In this document: piece after piece, positions 17,307 through 24,098 of the stretch
Layout of the letters: every line of letters starts with the position of its first letter
How positions within the stretch are numbered: the first letter of the stretch is position 1
IMG/VR virus record: IMGVR_UViG_3300033148_005649
Span: 1-44,095 of that record
DNA length: 44,095 bases
Reading direction: 5' to 3' (one strand)
Source: a virus
Notes under the pieces: generated by a model
What the model saw: only the letters and a program-made list of their open reading frames with translations
Told to the model about the DNA's origin: nothing
Databases searched by the model: none
Position numbers and translations under genes: made by a program

Positions 17307-17756
17307 ATGGTAGATAGAAATGATAAAGCAGTTAAAATTGCTGGGATAAAACAAGAAGTAGAAAAAAACATAGACAAGATAGCTAAAGAAGTATGGGAAT
17401 TAAGAGCATACAAACAACAAGAAGAAGCTAAAATAGCACAAGTAAATGCTAAACATGGGAAAGATGGTATATTGGTGAAGTATAAGGGTAAGATCCGTAG
17501 ATTAATTGACATAGAGCATCAATTGAAAACAGGTAAGGATGATAGGAGAGGTCTTTGGGAACCTATAAATCCACAATGCCATGACTACATTGTAAAAACA
17601 GTCAATATGCTTATATCTGAAGCAGAATATCTTAAACATCAGTTGAAGATGGATAATGATATCCTAAAAGCAGATATGGGATTTACCCAAAAAGAATTAA
17701 ACAAAGCAAAGGAGGATGCCAAGAATGGAGTTGGAGGATATAAATACTTTAAATGA
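17307..17756 (+). CDS. coiled-coil protein, unknown
   Basis: 149 residues, nearly all helical: two charged helices (residues 5-50 and 100-142) flank a basic KYKGKIRRLIDIEHQL region. AAGGAGG lies just upstream. It is likely an oligomer and possibly a replication accessory protein, but no family is recognised. Its end overlaps the next gene. Confidence 0.65.
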   Translation: MVDRNDKAVKIAGIKQEVEKNIDKIAKEVWELRAYKQQEEAKIAQVNAKHGKDGILVKYKGKIRRLIDIEHQLKTGKDDRRGLWEPINPQCHDYIVKTVNMLISEAEYLKHQLKMDNDILKADMGFTQKELNKAKEDAKNGVGGYKYFK

Positions 17757-18024
17757 ACCTAAACCAAAGAAAACCATCCCATTAAAGATTGGTGGAATTA
17801 TTGTGGTATTATTAGTTATAATTGGTGTGATAGGATTCATTATATTGGAATCAAGCTATAAAACCAAATTAGATGAAGTAATTATTGCACTTCAACCACA
17901 AGAAACTTTTAATGCTGGGATTCAATGGACAATTAATTCATTGGTAGAACAAACTAAAGATTGTAATGTTGTACCAATAACTACAACAAATGAAACAATC
18001 CGTATCATAAGAGAGGATTGTTAG
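17725..18024 (+). CDS. single-pass membrane protein, unknown
   Basis: 99 residues from ATG 17725, chosen because AAAGGAGG (17709-17716) is about eight bases upstream; an earlier in-frame ATG at 17716 touches that site. A transmembrane helix (IGGIIVVLLVIIGVIGFIIL, about residues 22-43) separates a short cytoplasmic start from an outside part with two cysteines. No family recognised. Confidence 0.6.
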   Translation: MELEDINTLNEPKPKKTIPLKIGGIIVVLLVIIGVIGFIILESSYKTKLDEVIIALQPQETFNAGIQWTINSLVEQTKDCNVVPITTTNETIRIIREDC

Positions 18025-18037
18025 GAGGAAATAAAAA

Positions 18038-18169
18038 ATGGCAAATAGAGATGGAACAGGACCAAGAAGTGGTTCACAAGGACCAAGAGATGGAAGAGGA
18101 CAAGGAAAAGGTAGAGCAAGTGGTCAAGGAATAGGAAAAAAGAAAGGTGGAAAAAAAGGAGGTTGTTAA
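18038..18169 (+). CDS. Gly/Arg-rich mini-protein, DUF5320-like
   Basis: 43 residues made almost wholly of G, R, K, S, Q, D and P in degenerate repeats (RDGTGPRSGSQGPRDGRGQG). The start resembles the GDGTGP...GPMTGRG pattern of DUF5320 proteins of archaea and bacteria, but the methionines are missing, so this is tentative. A strong AGGAGG (18023-18028) precedes the ATG. The final GGAGG serves the next gene. Confidence 0.55.
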   Translation: MANRDGTGPRSGSQGPRDGRGQGKGRASGQGIGKKKGGKKGGC

Positions 18170-18170
18170 A

Positions 18171-18464
18171 ATGTTATGTGATATGTGTGGCAAACCCTGT
18201 CCTAACAATGAATGGAATGGGTATAGAAGTGCAGATGGATTAACAATTAGATTCTGCAATACCTGTAATACAAAAATATTGAAGACCAATGAAGACAATT
18301 GTAGGAAAGAAAAAGAAAGGAAAGAAAAGGAAGTAGAGGCACCTAAGAGTGGTATGGAAAAGATTATTGAAGAAACTACAAAAGATTTTAAAGAAGAGGT
18401 AGAAAAGAGTGGGGCAGACAGAAGTACTGAAAGTACTGAAGAAACACAAGGGACAGAAGCTTAG
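18171..18464 (+). CDS. zinc-ribbon protein with acidic tail
   Basis: 97 residues from ATG 18171, preceded by AAAGGAGG. Two knuckles, CDMCGKPC and CNTC, form a four-cysteine zinc site in residues 3-34; the rest is a charged helix and an E/T/S-rich tail. It may bind DNA or RNA or act as an adaptor. It overlaps the winged-helix gene by 56 bases. Confidence 0.65.
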   Translation: MLCDMCGKPCPNNEWNGYRSADGLTIRFCNTCNTKILKTNEDNCRKEKERKEKEVEAPKSGMEKIIEETTKDFKEEVEKSGADRSTESTEETQGTEA

Positions 18465-18897
18465 TGCTAGGGATATAGCACAAGCTATGCCCCAGAATAA
18501 TTCATGCACTATTTTTGTTAGTCTAAAGAAGCTAAGAGAAAATGGAACAATAAACTCAGAGATGAGATTTAATGGACCATTCAAGTTTTGGGTGTATTGG
18601 CTTGGTGGGAAGAAAATGGAAGAAAATAAGGTTATACCCCTTATTATCAAAGATCCAATCTCTGACACTAAGAAATCCTTTCAAGAATACTTCAAGGATA
18701 CAGAGAGATTATTACAGGAAGCTAATCATAATGCTGAAGACCTTGACAAGTGTTTATATAATGTGCTATTACATTGTGAGGGATTGAGTTTGTTTGGCTT
18801 AGCTTACTTTGATACATATGAAAGAAAGAAGAATGTGCTTAACATGGTAGCGAAATTAAACAAAACAATAAAAAAACTAAAGGTGGTGAAAATATGA
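18409..18897 (+). CDS. winged-helix DNA-binding protein
   Basis: 162 residues from GTG 18409. The first 65 residues (VLKVLKKHKGQKLSARDIAQAMPQNNSCTIFVSLKKLRENGTI... FKFWVYWLG) show the helix-turn-helix and beta wing of a DNA-binding domain. The remainder is helical (DTERLLQEANHNAEDLDKCLYNVLLHCEG). It may be a viral transcription regulator. It ends with ATGA overlap into the next gene. Confidence 0.6.
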   Translation: MGQTEVLKVLKKHKGQKLSARDIAQAMPQNNSCTIFVSLKKLRENGTINSEMRFNGPFKFWVYWLGGKKMEENKVIPLIIKDPISDTKKSFQEYFKDTERLLQEANHNAEDLDKCLYNVLLHCEGLSLFGLAYFDTYERKKNVLNMVAKLNKTIKKLKVVKI

Positions 18898-19052
18898 AAT
18901 ACATGTGTGCAGGATGTTTTAATACGTTCGAGAGGAAAGAATTAGTGGAAATCTATGATGATGCAACTGCTGGAAAACATATAAAAGAATATAGATGTAA
19001 GGATTGTCTAAAGCCAGAGCATAGAAGATATCATAAGTTAGACAATAATTAA
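18894..19052 (+). CDS. small zinc-ribbon protein
   Basis: 52 residues with CAGC (5-8) and CKDC (35-38), a compact zinc ribbon of the treble-clef or rubredoxin-knuckle type. The ATG overlaps the upstream stop (ATGA), with GGTGG before it. Function unknown; probably nucleic-acid or protein binding. Confidence 0.65.
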   Translation: MKYMCAGCFNTFERKELVEIYDDATAGKHIKEYRCKDCLKPEHRRYHKLDNN

Positions 19053-19053
19053 G

Positions 19054-19125
19054 ATGATAAACCTAATGATTTGGATGGCTATAGAAGATGAATTAGAACA
19101 TCAGGATGATGAGGATATAATATGA
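19054..19125 (+). CDS. possible 23-residue peptide before the resolvase
   Basis: A short frame with acidic C-terminus (EDELEHQDDEDII) whose TGA overlaps the ATG of the resolvase gene. It fills an otherwise empty 70-base gap and may exist mainly to couple translation. No other support. Confidence 0.3.
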   Translation: MINLMIWMAIEDELEHQDDEDII

Positions 19126-19445
19126 CAAATCCCAGAGCCAAAGGAAGTAGAACAGAAAGAAGAGCTAAAAAAGAATTAGAACTTTGCGGTTGGAATGTCT
19201 ATCGTGTTCCTGGAGCTATTAGATTTAATAAGGGTGTTGACTTGTTTGGCTTATGGGATTTACTTGCTTTAAAAGATAAACAAAGAAAATGGATTCAATG
19301 CAAGACTAACAAGTGGGTTAATCTTAGACCCTTTCAGGCCTTTAAAAGGGAGTATGGAAATGAGTATGATTCTTTTGAGATTTGGACATGGTATGAACCA
19401 GGTAAGTCCAAAACATGGAAAGGTTGGAGAAAACAAACATTATAG
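19122..19445 (+). CDS. archaeal Hjc-like Holliday junction resolvase
   Basis: 107 residues. The start KGSRTERRAKKELELCGWNVYRVPGA is characteristic of Hjc, with catalytic E12; GVDLFGLWDLLALK gives D46 and KWIQCKTNKW gives Q59-x-K61, completing the PD-(D/E)XK site. The enzyme cuts four-way junctions and would resolve branched DNA before packaging. It lies at the end of the replication unit. The short form lacks some C-terminal residues of cellular Hjc. Confidence 0.8.
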   Translation: MTNPRAKGSRTERRAKKELELCGWNVYRVPGAIRFNKGVDLFGLWDLLALKDKQRKWIQCKTNKWVNLRPFQAFKREYGNEYDSFEIWTWYEPGKSKTWKGWRKQTL

Positions 19446-19454
19446 GAGGATAAA

Positions 19455-19685
19455 ATGGAAATACATTTAGTAGAAAGAAATGAGAAAGGTGCGTTTAAGA
19501 ACAAGGAAATCTTTAGTTTGCCAGACTTTAAGTTTCAATTAGAAGATGATATAATAAGAGCTATTGAGAAACAAAGTTTTATGCAAAGGGTTTTTAGCAA
19601 GAGATTCAAGTTTGATGTAGCTAACTCATCTACTGATCTAATGGAAAATCATTTCAGAGTTAGATTGAAGCAAGATATTAATTAG
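19455..19685 (+). CDS. small protein of unknown function, last + strand gene of the unit
   Basis: 76 residues with mixed alpha/beta composition (MEIHLVERNEKGAF ... EDDIIRAIEKQSFMQRVF). A good AGGAGG precedes the ATG. It ends in a convergent junction of 34 bases with the long minus-strand train. Confidence 0.6.
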   Translation: MEIHLVERNEKGAFKNKEIFSLPDFKFQLEDDIIRAIEKQSFMQRVFSKRFKFDVANSSTDLMENHFRVRLKQDIN

Positions 19686-19719
19686 AGAAGAGGAAGATAG
19701 CACCTATTTAGTTTAGTGT

Positions 19720-20043
19720 TCATTTTATCTCCTCGTCGGTTAGGTTGAAGAATTCTTTTATGAAATCTATCTTTCCTTCAAAATATCCAAAAAGATAATG
19801 GTTTGCTTCTAATTTTGTCCCAGACCTTTCATTATCAAATTCTTCCCTAATTTCCTTAATCCACTTGATTGCTTCTTGTTTTAAGTTATCATGTGGTCTA
19901 ATAAAGTTCTTACAATCACATTCATTACAAGGTTCTTTCTCCCCAATTTCAGTATTCCAATCATGCTGTTTTATATAATGACCACAAATACAAGCATCAT
20001 CATAAATACCTAAATCAATATCTTTCAAAGTCTTTAGTTTCAT
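19720..20043 (-). CDS. small cysteine-rich protein, last gene of the minus train
   Basis: 107 residues. A zinc-binding-like cluster CICGHYIKQH ... CNECDC occupies residues 18-45; the rest is helical (EAIKWIKEIREEF, FEGKIDFIKEFFNL). The ATG overlaps the upstream gene's TGA. C4-type knuckle proteins of this kind recur throughout the minus-strand cluster. Function unknown. Confidence 0.65.
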   Translation of the reverse strand: MKLKTLKDIDLGIYDDACICGHYIKQHDWNTEIGEKEPCNECDCKNFIRPHDNLKQEAIKWIKEIREEFDNERSGTKLEANHYLFGYFEGKIDFIKEFFNLTDEEIK

Positions 20044-20165
20044 TTTCTTTTCTCCTTCTGTTTTATATACATTAATAAATCATAGGCAAGTAATTTTGTA
20101 AAATGTTCTCTTTTTGCCTCCCCTGTCCATTTATCAAAGTTTTCTGGTAGTGGTGGAACTTTCAT
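20040..20165 (-). CDS. 41-residue protein, unknown
   Basis: Begins MKVPPLPENFDKW and ends KQKEKRK. Start and stop both overlap the neighbours as ATGA, so the frame is set by a four-gene coupled series. This start (PLPENFDKWTGEAKREHFTKLLAYDLL) is of a type seen in small phage proteins. Confidence 0.6.
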   Translation of the reverse strand: MKVPPLPENFDKWTGEAKREHFTKLLAYDLLMYIKQKEKRK

Positions 20166-20320
20166 TCTACCCACTCCTCTGTTTCTGTATCAAGACTAAC
20201 TTGTATATCCTTATTTTTTAATTCTTTTCTTAAAATTTCTTGTATGGTCTTCCATCTATCTTTGTCTCGTTTAGATGAAGGAATCCTAACAATATATTCT
20301 TGGGCATAATATTGTTTCAT
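20162..20320 (-). CDS. 52-residue protein, unknown
   Basis: Starts MKQYYAQEYIVRIPSSKRDK and continues as a helix and an acidic tail (DTETEEWVE). ATGA overlaps at both ends. The strand-then-helix form would fit a small DNA-binding or adaptor protein, but nothing is recognised. Confidence 0.6.
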   Translation of the reverse strand: MKQYYAQEYIVRIPSSKRDKDRWKTIQEILRKELKNKDIQVSLDTETEEWVE

Positions 20321-20769
20321 CCTAACAACCCCTCTCTTACTTTATGTGTCATCTCAATCAATCCCTGTAAGTTCACTTCACCGATCTTGTGTCCAGCGAA
20401 AAGATTACACAATCCTTTAAAAACAGCCAAGTTTTCAATCCTTCGGCTTCTCTCGTCTTGTGTTTCTTGATAAGAACTCGGAGAGTTCTGGGTGGTTGGC
20501 ATGGGTTTTTGTTGTGTTATTACCTCTGTTTCCACACGCTCGGACTTCACAAGTGGTGTCATCTTTTCTACATAGGAAAAATTATTTTGTTCTCCAATCT
20601 CAACATCCACTTGAAATCCAATCTTAAACTCTTGCAACCATTCTTTTAATGGCATCCCATTTTCCCACCGATTTAGTGCTGTGGCGTCATCAAAGAATAT
20701 TGTAACATATTCTTTTCCATTTCTTGCTTTTTTTATTGGTGATATCCCGCTAATAGTTTTATTTACCAT
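20317..20769 (-). CDS. possible OB-fold / single-strand-binding-like protein
   Basis: 150 residues from ATG 20769, chosen because GGGAGG sits just upstream. Residues 1-70 are beta-rich (KTISGISPIKKARNGKEYVTIFFDD ... FQVDVEIGEQNNFSYVEKMTPL), like an OB fold; then a Pro/Gln/Ser-rich linker and a helical end (VFKGLCNLFAGHKIGEVNLQGLIEMTHKV). The plan resembles viral SSB or annealing accessory proteins, but the call is uncertain. The start overlaps the end of the HNH gene, whose last codons contain its ribosome-binding site. Confidence 0.5.
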   Translation of the reverse strand: MVNKTISGISPIKKARNGKEYVTIFFDDATALNRWENGMPLKEWLQEFKIGFQVDVEIGEQNNFSYVEKMTPLVKSERVETEVITQQKPMPTTQNSPSSYQETQDERSRRIENLAVFKGLCNLFAGHKIGEVNLQGLIEMTHKVREGLLG

Positions 20770-21263
20770 TTGTTTAACCTCCCAAGATGCCAATTTGTAT
20801 GACATTTTGAACATAAAGTATAACCTTCATCCTTTTCATAATTTGTATGATGAAAATGTAAGGTTTTTGTTTTACCACAAATTACACATTTTTTGCCTCT
20901 TAAATTTCTTCTTAAAGTTCTTCTATATGCTTTTCTTCTTTGAGGATATTTAAGGTCATATTCATAAATTATTTTATTAAGTTTTTCACGATGGTTTTTT
21001 CTAAATTTTTTATGTATTTCTTTTACTTTTTCTGGATTTTTTGCCCTCCATTTTGCTGTGTCTTTATTAACCTTTTTTCTATTCTTCTCTACCCACCTTT
21101 GATTTACTTTTTTAATTTTCTCTTTATTTTGTTCTGCATATAATTTAGCTCTTGCCTTTATCTTTTCTTTATTTTTTTGATAATAAATTTTAGACATTTT
21201 CTGATATTTTTTCTTATGTTTTTGATAATACTCTTTCCCATAATTTAAATTATTTCCTTTCAA
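20763..21263 (-). CDS. HNH endonuclease with Lys/Tyr-rich DNA-binding repeats
   Basis: 166 residues from TTG 21263 (an ATG lies at codon 22). Residues 1-110 are repeats of a YYQKNKEKIK / AKNPEKVKE pattern, as in many virus-encoded nucleases. The HNH motif is CVICGKTKTLHFHHTNYEKDEGYTLCSKCHTNWHLG, with four structural cysteines and HH/N/H. It is likely a selfish or homing nuclease. It lies directly upstream of the OB-fold-like gene, overlaps it, and is preceded by a mini-ORF and a GC-rich structured segment. Confidence 0.8.
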   Translation of the reverse strand: MKGNNLNYGKEYYQKHKKKYQKMSKIYYQKNKEKIKARAKLYAEQNKEKIKKVNQRWVEKNRKKVNKDTAKWRAKNPEKVKEIHKKFRKNHREKLNKIIYEYDLKYPQRRKAYRRTLRRNLRGKKCVICGKTKTLHFHHTNYEKDEGYTLCSKCHTNWHLGRLNKW

Positions 21264-21291
21264 TTTTCACACCCTGAATTGTTTGTTTCAT
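21250..21291 (-). CDS. 13-codon mini-ORF before the HNH gene (possible displaced gene start)
   Basis: A perfect AAGGAGG with good spacing precedes ATG 21291, but the frame stops after 13 codons (MKQTIQGVKIERK). The peptide resembles the start of the OB-fold-like protein 480 bases downstream (VNKTISGISPIKKARNGKEY). It may be the former start of that gene, cut off when the HNH gene inserted. The stop overlaps the TTG of the HNH gene. Confidence 0.4.
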   Translation of the reverse strand: MKQTIQGVKIERK

Positions 21292-21309
21292 CTTAACCTC
21301 CTTGATTAT

Positions 21310-21450
21310 CTGCAGACAGGGAGTAATGGGTGCTACAAAGACCACCGCTTCCCAAGATTCCAACCCGACGGCATCAGTCCCTTGCTGTTACTCCCTTGTT
21401 TTGGGCTTTTCGGTCGAACCTATTTAGCCCAGATGTGGAGTATCCTCTTT
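21310..21450 (-). ncRNA. GC-rich structured RNA candidate upstream of the HNH gene
   Basis: This stretch is about half G+C, against about one-third around it, and has no convincing frame. On the minus strand GGGAGTAA pairs with TTACTCCC (8 bp) around 61 bases; inside, CAAGGGAC pairs with GTCTTTG (one bulge) and TGCCG with CGGTG (with G-U pairs). Before it, GGGCT/AGCCC encloses a GGT-TCG-ACC hairpin, and after it CTG-TCTG-CAG. It precedes the mini-ORF and HNH gene. It could be a leader control element, an intron remnant or a nuclease-associated RNA. Strand is inferred from gene direction. Confidence 0.5.
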
Positions 21451-21462
21451 GCAAAGGTAGAT

Positions 21463-21606
21463 TTAATGAACATTAGGTTCACTCTCCTTCATATCCTTAT
21501 GCCTCTTTTGGATATGTTTCACTACCATCTCTGGCTTTTGGAAACTCATCCCACAAAAGATACAAACATAATTTTTGTTAGCTAATATCATTCCCTCATC
21601 ACCCAT
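21463..21606 (-). CDS. C2H2 zinc-finger mini-protein
   Basis: 47 residues containing one classical finger: YVCIFCGMSF (C15, C18) followed by VVKHIQKRH (H31, H36). Single C2H2 proteins are frequent in archaeal viruses, where they bind DNA and regulate transcription. The ATG lies inside the end of the upstream gene (19-base overlap). It is the last gene before the structured RNA candidate. Confidence 0.75.
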   Translation of the reverse strand: MGDEGMILANKNYVCIFCGMSFQKPEMVVKHIQKRHKDMKESEPNVH

Positions 21607-21728
21607 CTTAAAGCTGAGAGATAACCTGCATGATAACTTTTTCTTACAGGATTATCTTTTACCTCATAAGGGTTATCATCTTTTTTTAATCTTTTATATT
21701 GGTCTTGAATTTCTTTTATACTTTTCAT
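21588..21728 (-). CDS. 46-residue protein, unknown
   Basis: Starts at ATG 21728 six bases after AGGAGG; an ATG two codons earlier is too close to that site. It begins as a charged helix (IKEIQDQYKRLKKDDNP) and ends YHAGYLSALRWVMRE. The pattern (G-L-AL--V) suggests a small helical domain of a type often found in phage early genes. Confidence 0.55.
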   Translation of the reverse strand: MKSIKEIQDQYKRLKKDDNPYEVKDNPVRKSYHAGYLSALRWVMRE

Positions 21729-21730
21729 TT

Positions 21731-22063
21731 TCATCCTCCTCGTTTTGTGTCATATCCCATCTTATTCAATAACTTCTCTAACTTTTTGAAATAATTAATG
21801 GTATCCCTTAACTCTGAGATCCATATACATACTTCATAATCTACATCCTTAACAATTCTCTTTTTGGAAAATAAAACCTGCATAGATCCATTAGATAATT
21901 TCTTATAACCGACTATCTTGTGGCGTTTTACTTTCTTTGCTTCTATGCTCCACAATCCTCCGTCAGGGATAAGAATATCTCCATGCTTAAAATCAATACT
22001 CACACCACAACCATTCTTCTCAAGGAATTTTTGAAGTTCTTTCCGTTTAGTTCTTAGATCCAT
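21731..22063 (-). CDS. possible PD-(D/E)XK nuclease-like protein
   Basis: 110 residues. Residues 18-45 (GCGVSIDFKHGDILIPDGGLWSIEAKKVKR) match the nuclease signature with an aspartate strand (GDILI) and an E-x-K strand (SIEAKK). The C-terminal part is a strand and a helix (CIWISELRDTINYFKKLEKLL). A missing or altered residue cannot be excluded, so activity is uncertain. A Holliday-junction or repair nuclease would fit. Confidence 0.45.
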   Translation of the reverse strand: MDLRTKRKELQKFLEKNGCGVSIDFKHGDILIPDGGLWSIEAKKVKRHKIVGYKKLSNGSMQVLFSKKRIVKDVDYEVCIWISELRDTINYFKKLEKLLNKMGYDTKRGG

Positions 22064-22265
22064 TACTCTTACCTCCTGTTAATACTTGATAACCAATACT
22101 CCTTGAACATTTTTCACATAAATATTCTTGATGCAAAAATATTTCATCCCTTCTATATCTTCTATACTTAGGTAACAACCACCACTTATCCCACCAAGAG
22201 AATTTATATACTTCCCCAAATTCTTTCTTACATCTCAAACATTTGACTTTTAATATTCTTTTCAT
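22047..22265 (-). CDS. zinc-ribbon protein
   Basis: 72 residues with CLRC (9-12) and CEKC (50-53) knuckles separated by an unusually aromatic and basic stretch (FSWWDKWWLLPKYRRYRRDE). It overlaps the next gene by 17 bases. It is one of a dozen four-cysteine mini-proteins in this genome. Function unknown. Confidence 0.65.
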   Translation of the reverse strand: MKRILKVKCLRCKKEFGEVYKFSWWDKWWLLPKYRRYRRDEIFLHQEYLCEKCSRSIGYQVLTGGKSNGSKN

Positions 22266-22489
22266 CTTATAATTTTATTTATTTGTGCAACATCACAATC
22301 CTCCCTTTCTAAACAAAATTGAATAAAATTAACACATAAATCCCAACCCCTATAATAATCCTCTTTTGGGCAATTTTGGTTTACATCAACATTATTATCC
22401 ATAGCATGTGTTCTTCCTGTGCCATAACCAATACTAAAAATTGCTATGGCTACCACAATAATTAATATCCACGCCCATATTTCTTTCAT
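22262..22489 (-). CDS. small membrane-anchored or secreted protein
   Basis: 75 residues from ATG 22489, which has GGAGGG upstream. Residues 4-24 (IWAWILIIVVAIAIFSIGYGTG) are a membrane anchor or signal. The outside part has three cysteines (QNCPKEDYYRGWDLCVNFIQFCLEREDC, four in all), possibly two disulphides. ATGA overlaps at both ends. Confidence 0.6.
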   Translation of the reverse strand: MKEIWAWILIIVVAIAIFSIGYGTGRTHAMDNNVDVNQNCPKEDYYRGWDLCVNFIQFCLEREDCDVAQINKIIR

Positions 22490-22680
22490 CCTATCATCCC
22501 TCCACATTCTAAACAATATGTAAAGATCTCATCAAAATTCCCATGATGGATAAGACTTAATTCATAACGTTCTTCACAATCACAATCTGTTCCCCAATTC
22601 TTTAATATTTTTAATTCATTTAAGAGTAATTGTTCTGTTTTTAGATAGTTATCAACTAATTCTTTAGTTTTCTTCATCAT
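22486..22680 (-). CDS. small cysteine-containing protein
   Basis: 64 residues. A helical start (KKTKELVDNYLKTEQLLLNELKIL) is followed by a cysteine cluster CDCEERYEL ... YCLECGG that could hold one zinc ion. Two ATG codons stand in tandem (22680 and 22677). Function unknown. Confidence 0.6.
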   Translation of the reverse strand: MMKKTKELVDNYLKTEQLLLNELKILKNWGTDCDCEERYELSLIHHGNFDEIFTYCLECGGMIG

Positions 22681-22748
22681 TTATAATCTCCCTCTCTTAA
22701 TAGTTCACATATTTCGCTATGTGCCTGTTCAACTTCTGCTTTATCCAT
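22677..22748 (-). CDS. 23-residue peptide with good ribosome-binding site
   Basis: MDKAEVEQAHSEICELLREG and three more residues, preceded by AGGAGGTTGAAG, the same junction sequence found before the two following neighbours. The stop overlaps the next start. A helix-only micro-protein is plausible. Confidence 0.45.
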   Translation of the reverse strand: MDKAEVEQAHSEICELLREGDYK

Positions 22749-22932
22749 CTTCAACCTCCTCAATTTCTATATCAGTTGATTTATCAATCAGTCCCTCTAC
22801 CTCTTGATATTCTTCCCATAGTTGTTGCAAATAATCTTGGAAGTTGTGTATTTCTAAAAACTTTTCTGTAATCCTCTCTTGATTATTTTCTAACCATTTA
22901 TCATATTTCTCATCTAAATTAACTTTCTTCAT
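22741..22932 (-). CDS. acidic helical protein, unknown
   Basis: 63 residues from ATG 22932 (a second ATG directly before it is very close to the AGGAGG). Contains KYDKWLENNQERITEKFLEIHNFQDYLQQLWEEY. The C-terminal EEVEDG is encoded by the ribosome-binding site of the next gene. Confidence 0.55.
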   Translation of the reverse strand: MKKVNLDEKYDKWLENNQERITEKFLEIHNFQDYLQQLWEEYQEVEGLIDKSTDIEIEEVEDG

Positions 22933-23074
22933 CATCAACCTCCTGTTCATACATATCACACTTACATTCCTGCACTCTTTCTAAATATTCTTGTCGTTCT
23001 TCTGCTTCTTCTTTTGAATCAAATTCTTCTTCTTCATCTTTTCTATAAATCACTAAGATATATGTTTTAGGCAT
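22919..23074 (-). CDS. small acidic protein, unknown
   Basis: 51 residues from ATG 23074 behind AGGAGGTTGAAG. A strand (KTYILVIYRKDEEEEF) then a charged helix (SKEEAEERQEYLERV) with two cysteines (CKCD). The upstream frame continues but has no ribosome-binding site. Function unknown. Confidence 0.55.
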   Translation of the reverse strand: MPKTYILVIYRKDEEEEFDSKEEAEERQEYLERVQECKCDMYEQEVDDEES

Positions 23075-23174
23075 CTTCAACCTCCTCATGTTCATCAATA
23101 TAACATACCTCACAAAGTTCATCACCATGTATAGGGGCTATATGATTACACTTTCTACATTTACCTATTTGCAT
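23067..23174 (-). CDS. 35-residue zinc-ribbon mini-protein
   Basis: CRKC (6-9) and CEVC (21-24) give a minimal zinc knuckle pair. The last residues EEVEDA are read from the ribosome-binding site of the gene that follows. It starts three bases after the stop of the double zinc-ribbon gene. Confidence 0.55.
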   Translation of the reverse strand: MQIGKCRKCNHIAPIHGDELCEVCYIDEHEEVEDA

Positions 23175-23176
23175 TT

Positions 23177-23533
23177 TTACTTAATTTCAATTTCCTCCCC
23201 TTTGATGAGTTCATCTTCTACAACATTCCACCCACATTCCCTGCAAGAGAGAGTGTAAGTTTTGTTTGTAACTAATTTATCTGCTACATCCCCAGCTTTA
23301 TTGCCTCTTAATTCTACTACATCTTCCATACTTCTGTTGAACTGATCTGATTTACATTGTTTACATTTTAGTTTGTGCATTTTCTTTTCCTCCTTTACAG
23401 AACCCTTTGGGTTCTTTAATGGTTTTTGTTTGTCATTATAAATTTCGTGATATGCTTCTGAATGACACTCTGGACACTCCTCAAAATGTTTTAGTCCTTC
23501 TGTGCCACAGCGTTCACACTTTATCTTTTTCAT
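23177..23533 (-). CDS. double zinc-ribbon protein
   Basis: 118 residues with two separate sites: CERC ... CPEC (6-9, 20-23) and CKQC ... CREC (57-60, 97-100), joined by a lysine-rich linker. An in-frame AAGGAGG then ATG (MHKLKCKQC) inside the linker could make the second ribbon alone. The linker DNA also carries a GAACCC-TTT-GGGTTC hairpin (about 23399-23415). It probably binds nucleic acid. Confidence 0.65.
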   Translation of the reverse strand: MKKIKCERCGTEGLKHFEECPECHSEAYHEIYNDKQKPLKNPKGSVKEEKKMHKLKCKQCKSDQFNRSMEDVVELRGNKAGDVADKLVTNKTYTLSCRECGWNVVEDELIKGEEIEIK

Positions 23534-23550
23534 TTTTCACCCCTTCAATA

Positions 23551-23898
23551 TCACCATCTTTTCACTTTTAAAGTTCCCCTCATTATTGGTTTTCCTTTAG
23601 GATTAAACCAAACCCCTTCACCAACATTTAATGTAATGGGATTCTTCATTGGTTCATCACATTTACAATTCTTTAAATGTTCCAATAAATCCTCCCACAT
23701 CCTTTCTACTTCTTTATTTTCTAATTCTTTAAGTGGAAGTTTAAATTGTTTTTTCATTTCATAAGTTACACCACCAATAGCATTGTGTATCTCACCATTA
23801 AAATAAATCCCTTTTAAATAAAGGTAACTCATTTTTCTCCCCTTCCAATCTTTTTTATCATAGATTTTTACATTCTTAAATATTCTTTTGAGTTTCAT
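23551..23898 (-). CDS. hypothetical phage protein
   Basis: 115 residues, basic, alpha/beta (MKLKRIFKNVKIYDKKDWKGRKMSYLYLKG), a helix WEDLLEHLKNCKC and a beta end (VWFNPKGKPIMRGTLKVKRW). The ATG overlaps the upstream neighbour's end only downstream (ATGA with the next gene). No family is recognised. Confidence 0.65.
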   Translation of the reverse strand: MKLKRIFKNVKIYDKKDWKGRKMSYLYLKGIYFNGEIHNAIGGVTYEMKKQFKLPLKELENKEVERMWEDLLEHLKNCKCDEPMKNPITLNVGEGVWFNPKGKPIMRGTLKVKRW

Positions 23899-24095
23899 TT
23901 CCCACCTTCCAATTCTTCTTTTAGTTCTTCCAAGATACTATACATTTGAAATCTCCCTATAGGGTGTGGTAACCCTTTTTGTATCTTATCAATCTTCTCA
24001 AGCATCTCTGATTGAACTCTCTGTCGTTCGTTCTTCTTGGTTTCTTTGATTGCTATGTCTATTGCTCTATCTATTGCCTTTTCTTTTGCTTTCAT
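23895..24095 (-). CDS. small helical protein, unknown
   Basis: 66 residues, almost wholly helical with alternating charge (KEKAIDRAIDIAIKETKKNERQRVQSEMLEKIDKI). It starts three bases after the ATPase gene, so could be its partner. A coiled coil is likely. Confidence 0.6.
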   Translation of the reverse strand: MKAKEKAIDRAIDIAIKETKKNERQRVQSEMLEKIDKIQKGLPHPIGRFQMYSILEELKEELEGGK

Positions 24096-24098
24096 TTT

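Noticed and set aside
20763-21263. IscB/IshB-type RNA-guided nuclease
   Set aside because: Only an HNH motif and basic repeats are visible; the N-terminal PLMP-type motif and RuvC parts are not seen.
21310-21400. tRNA in the GC-rich stretch (the GGGAGTAA/TTACTCCC fold is tRNA-sized)
   Set aside because: No T-arm or anticodon arm of standard form could be placed.
21283-21585. 100-residue + strand frame
   Set aside because: It runs through the structured segment and against the C2H2 gene, which has a clear motif; its protein has no signal or domain sense.
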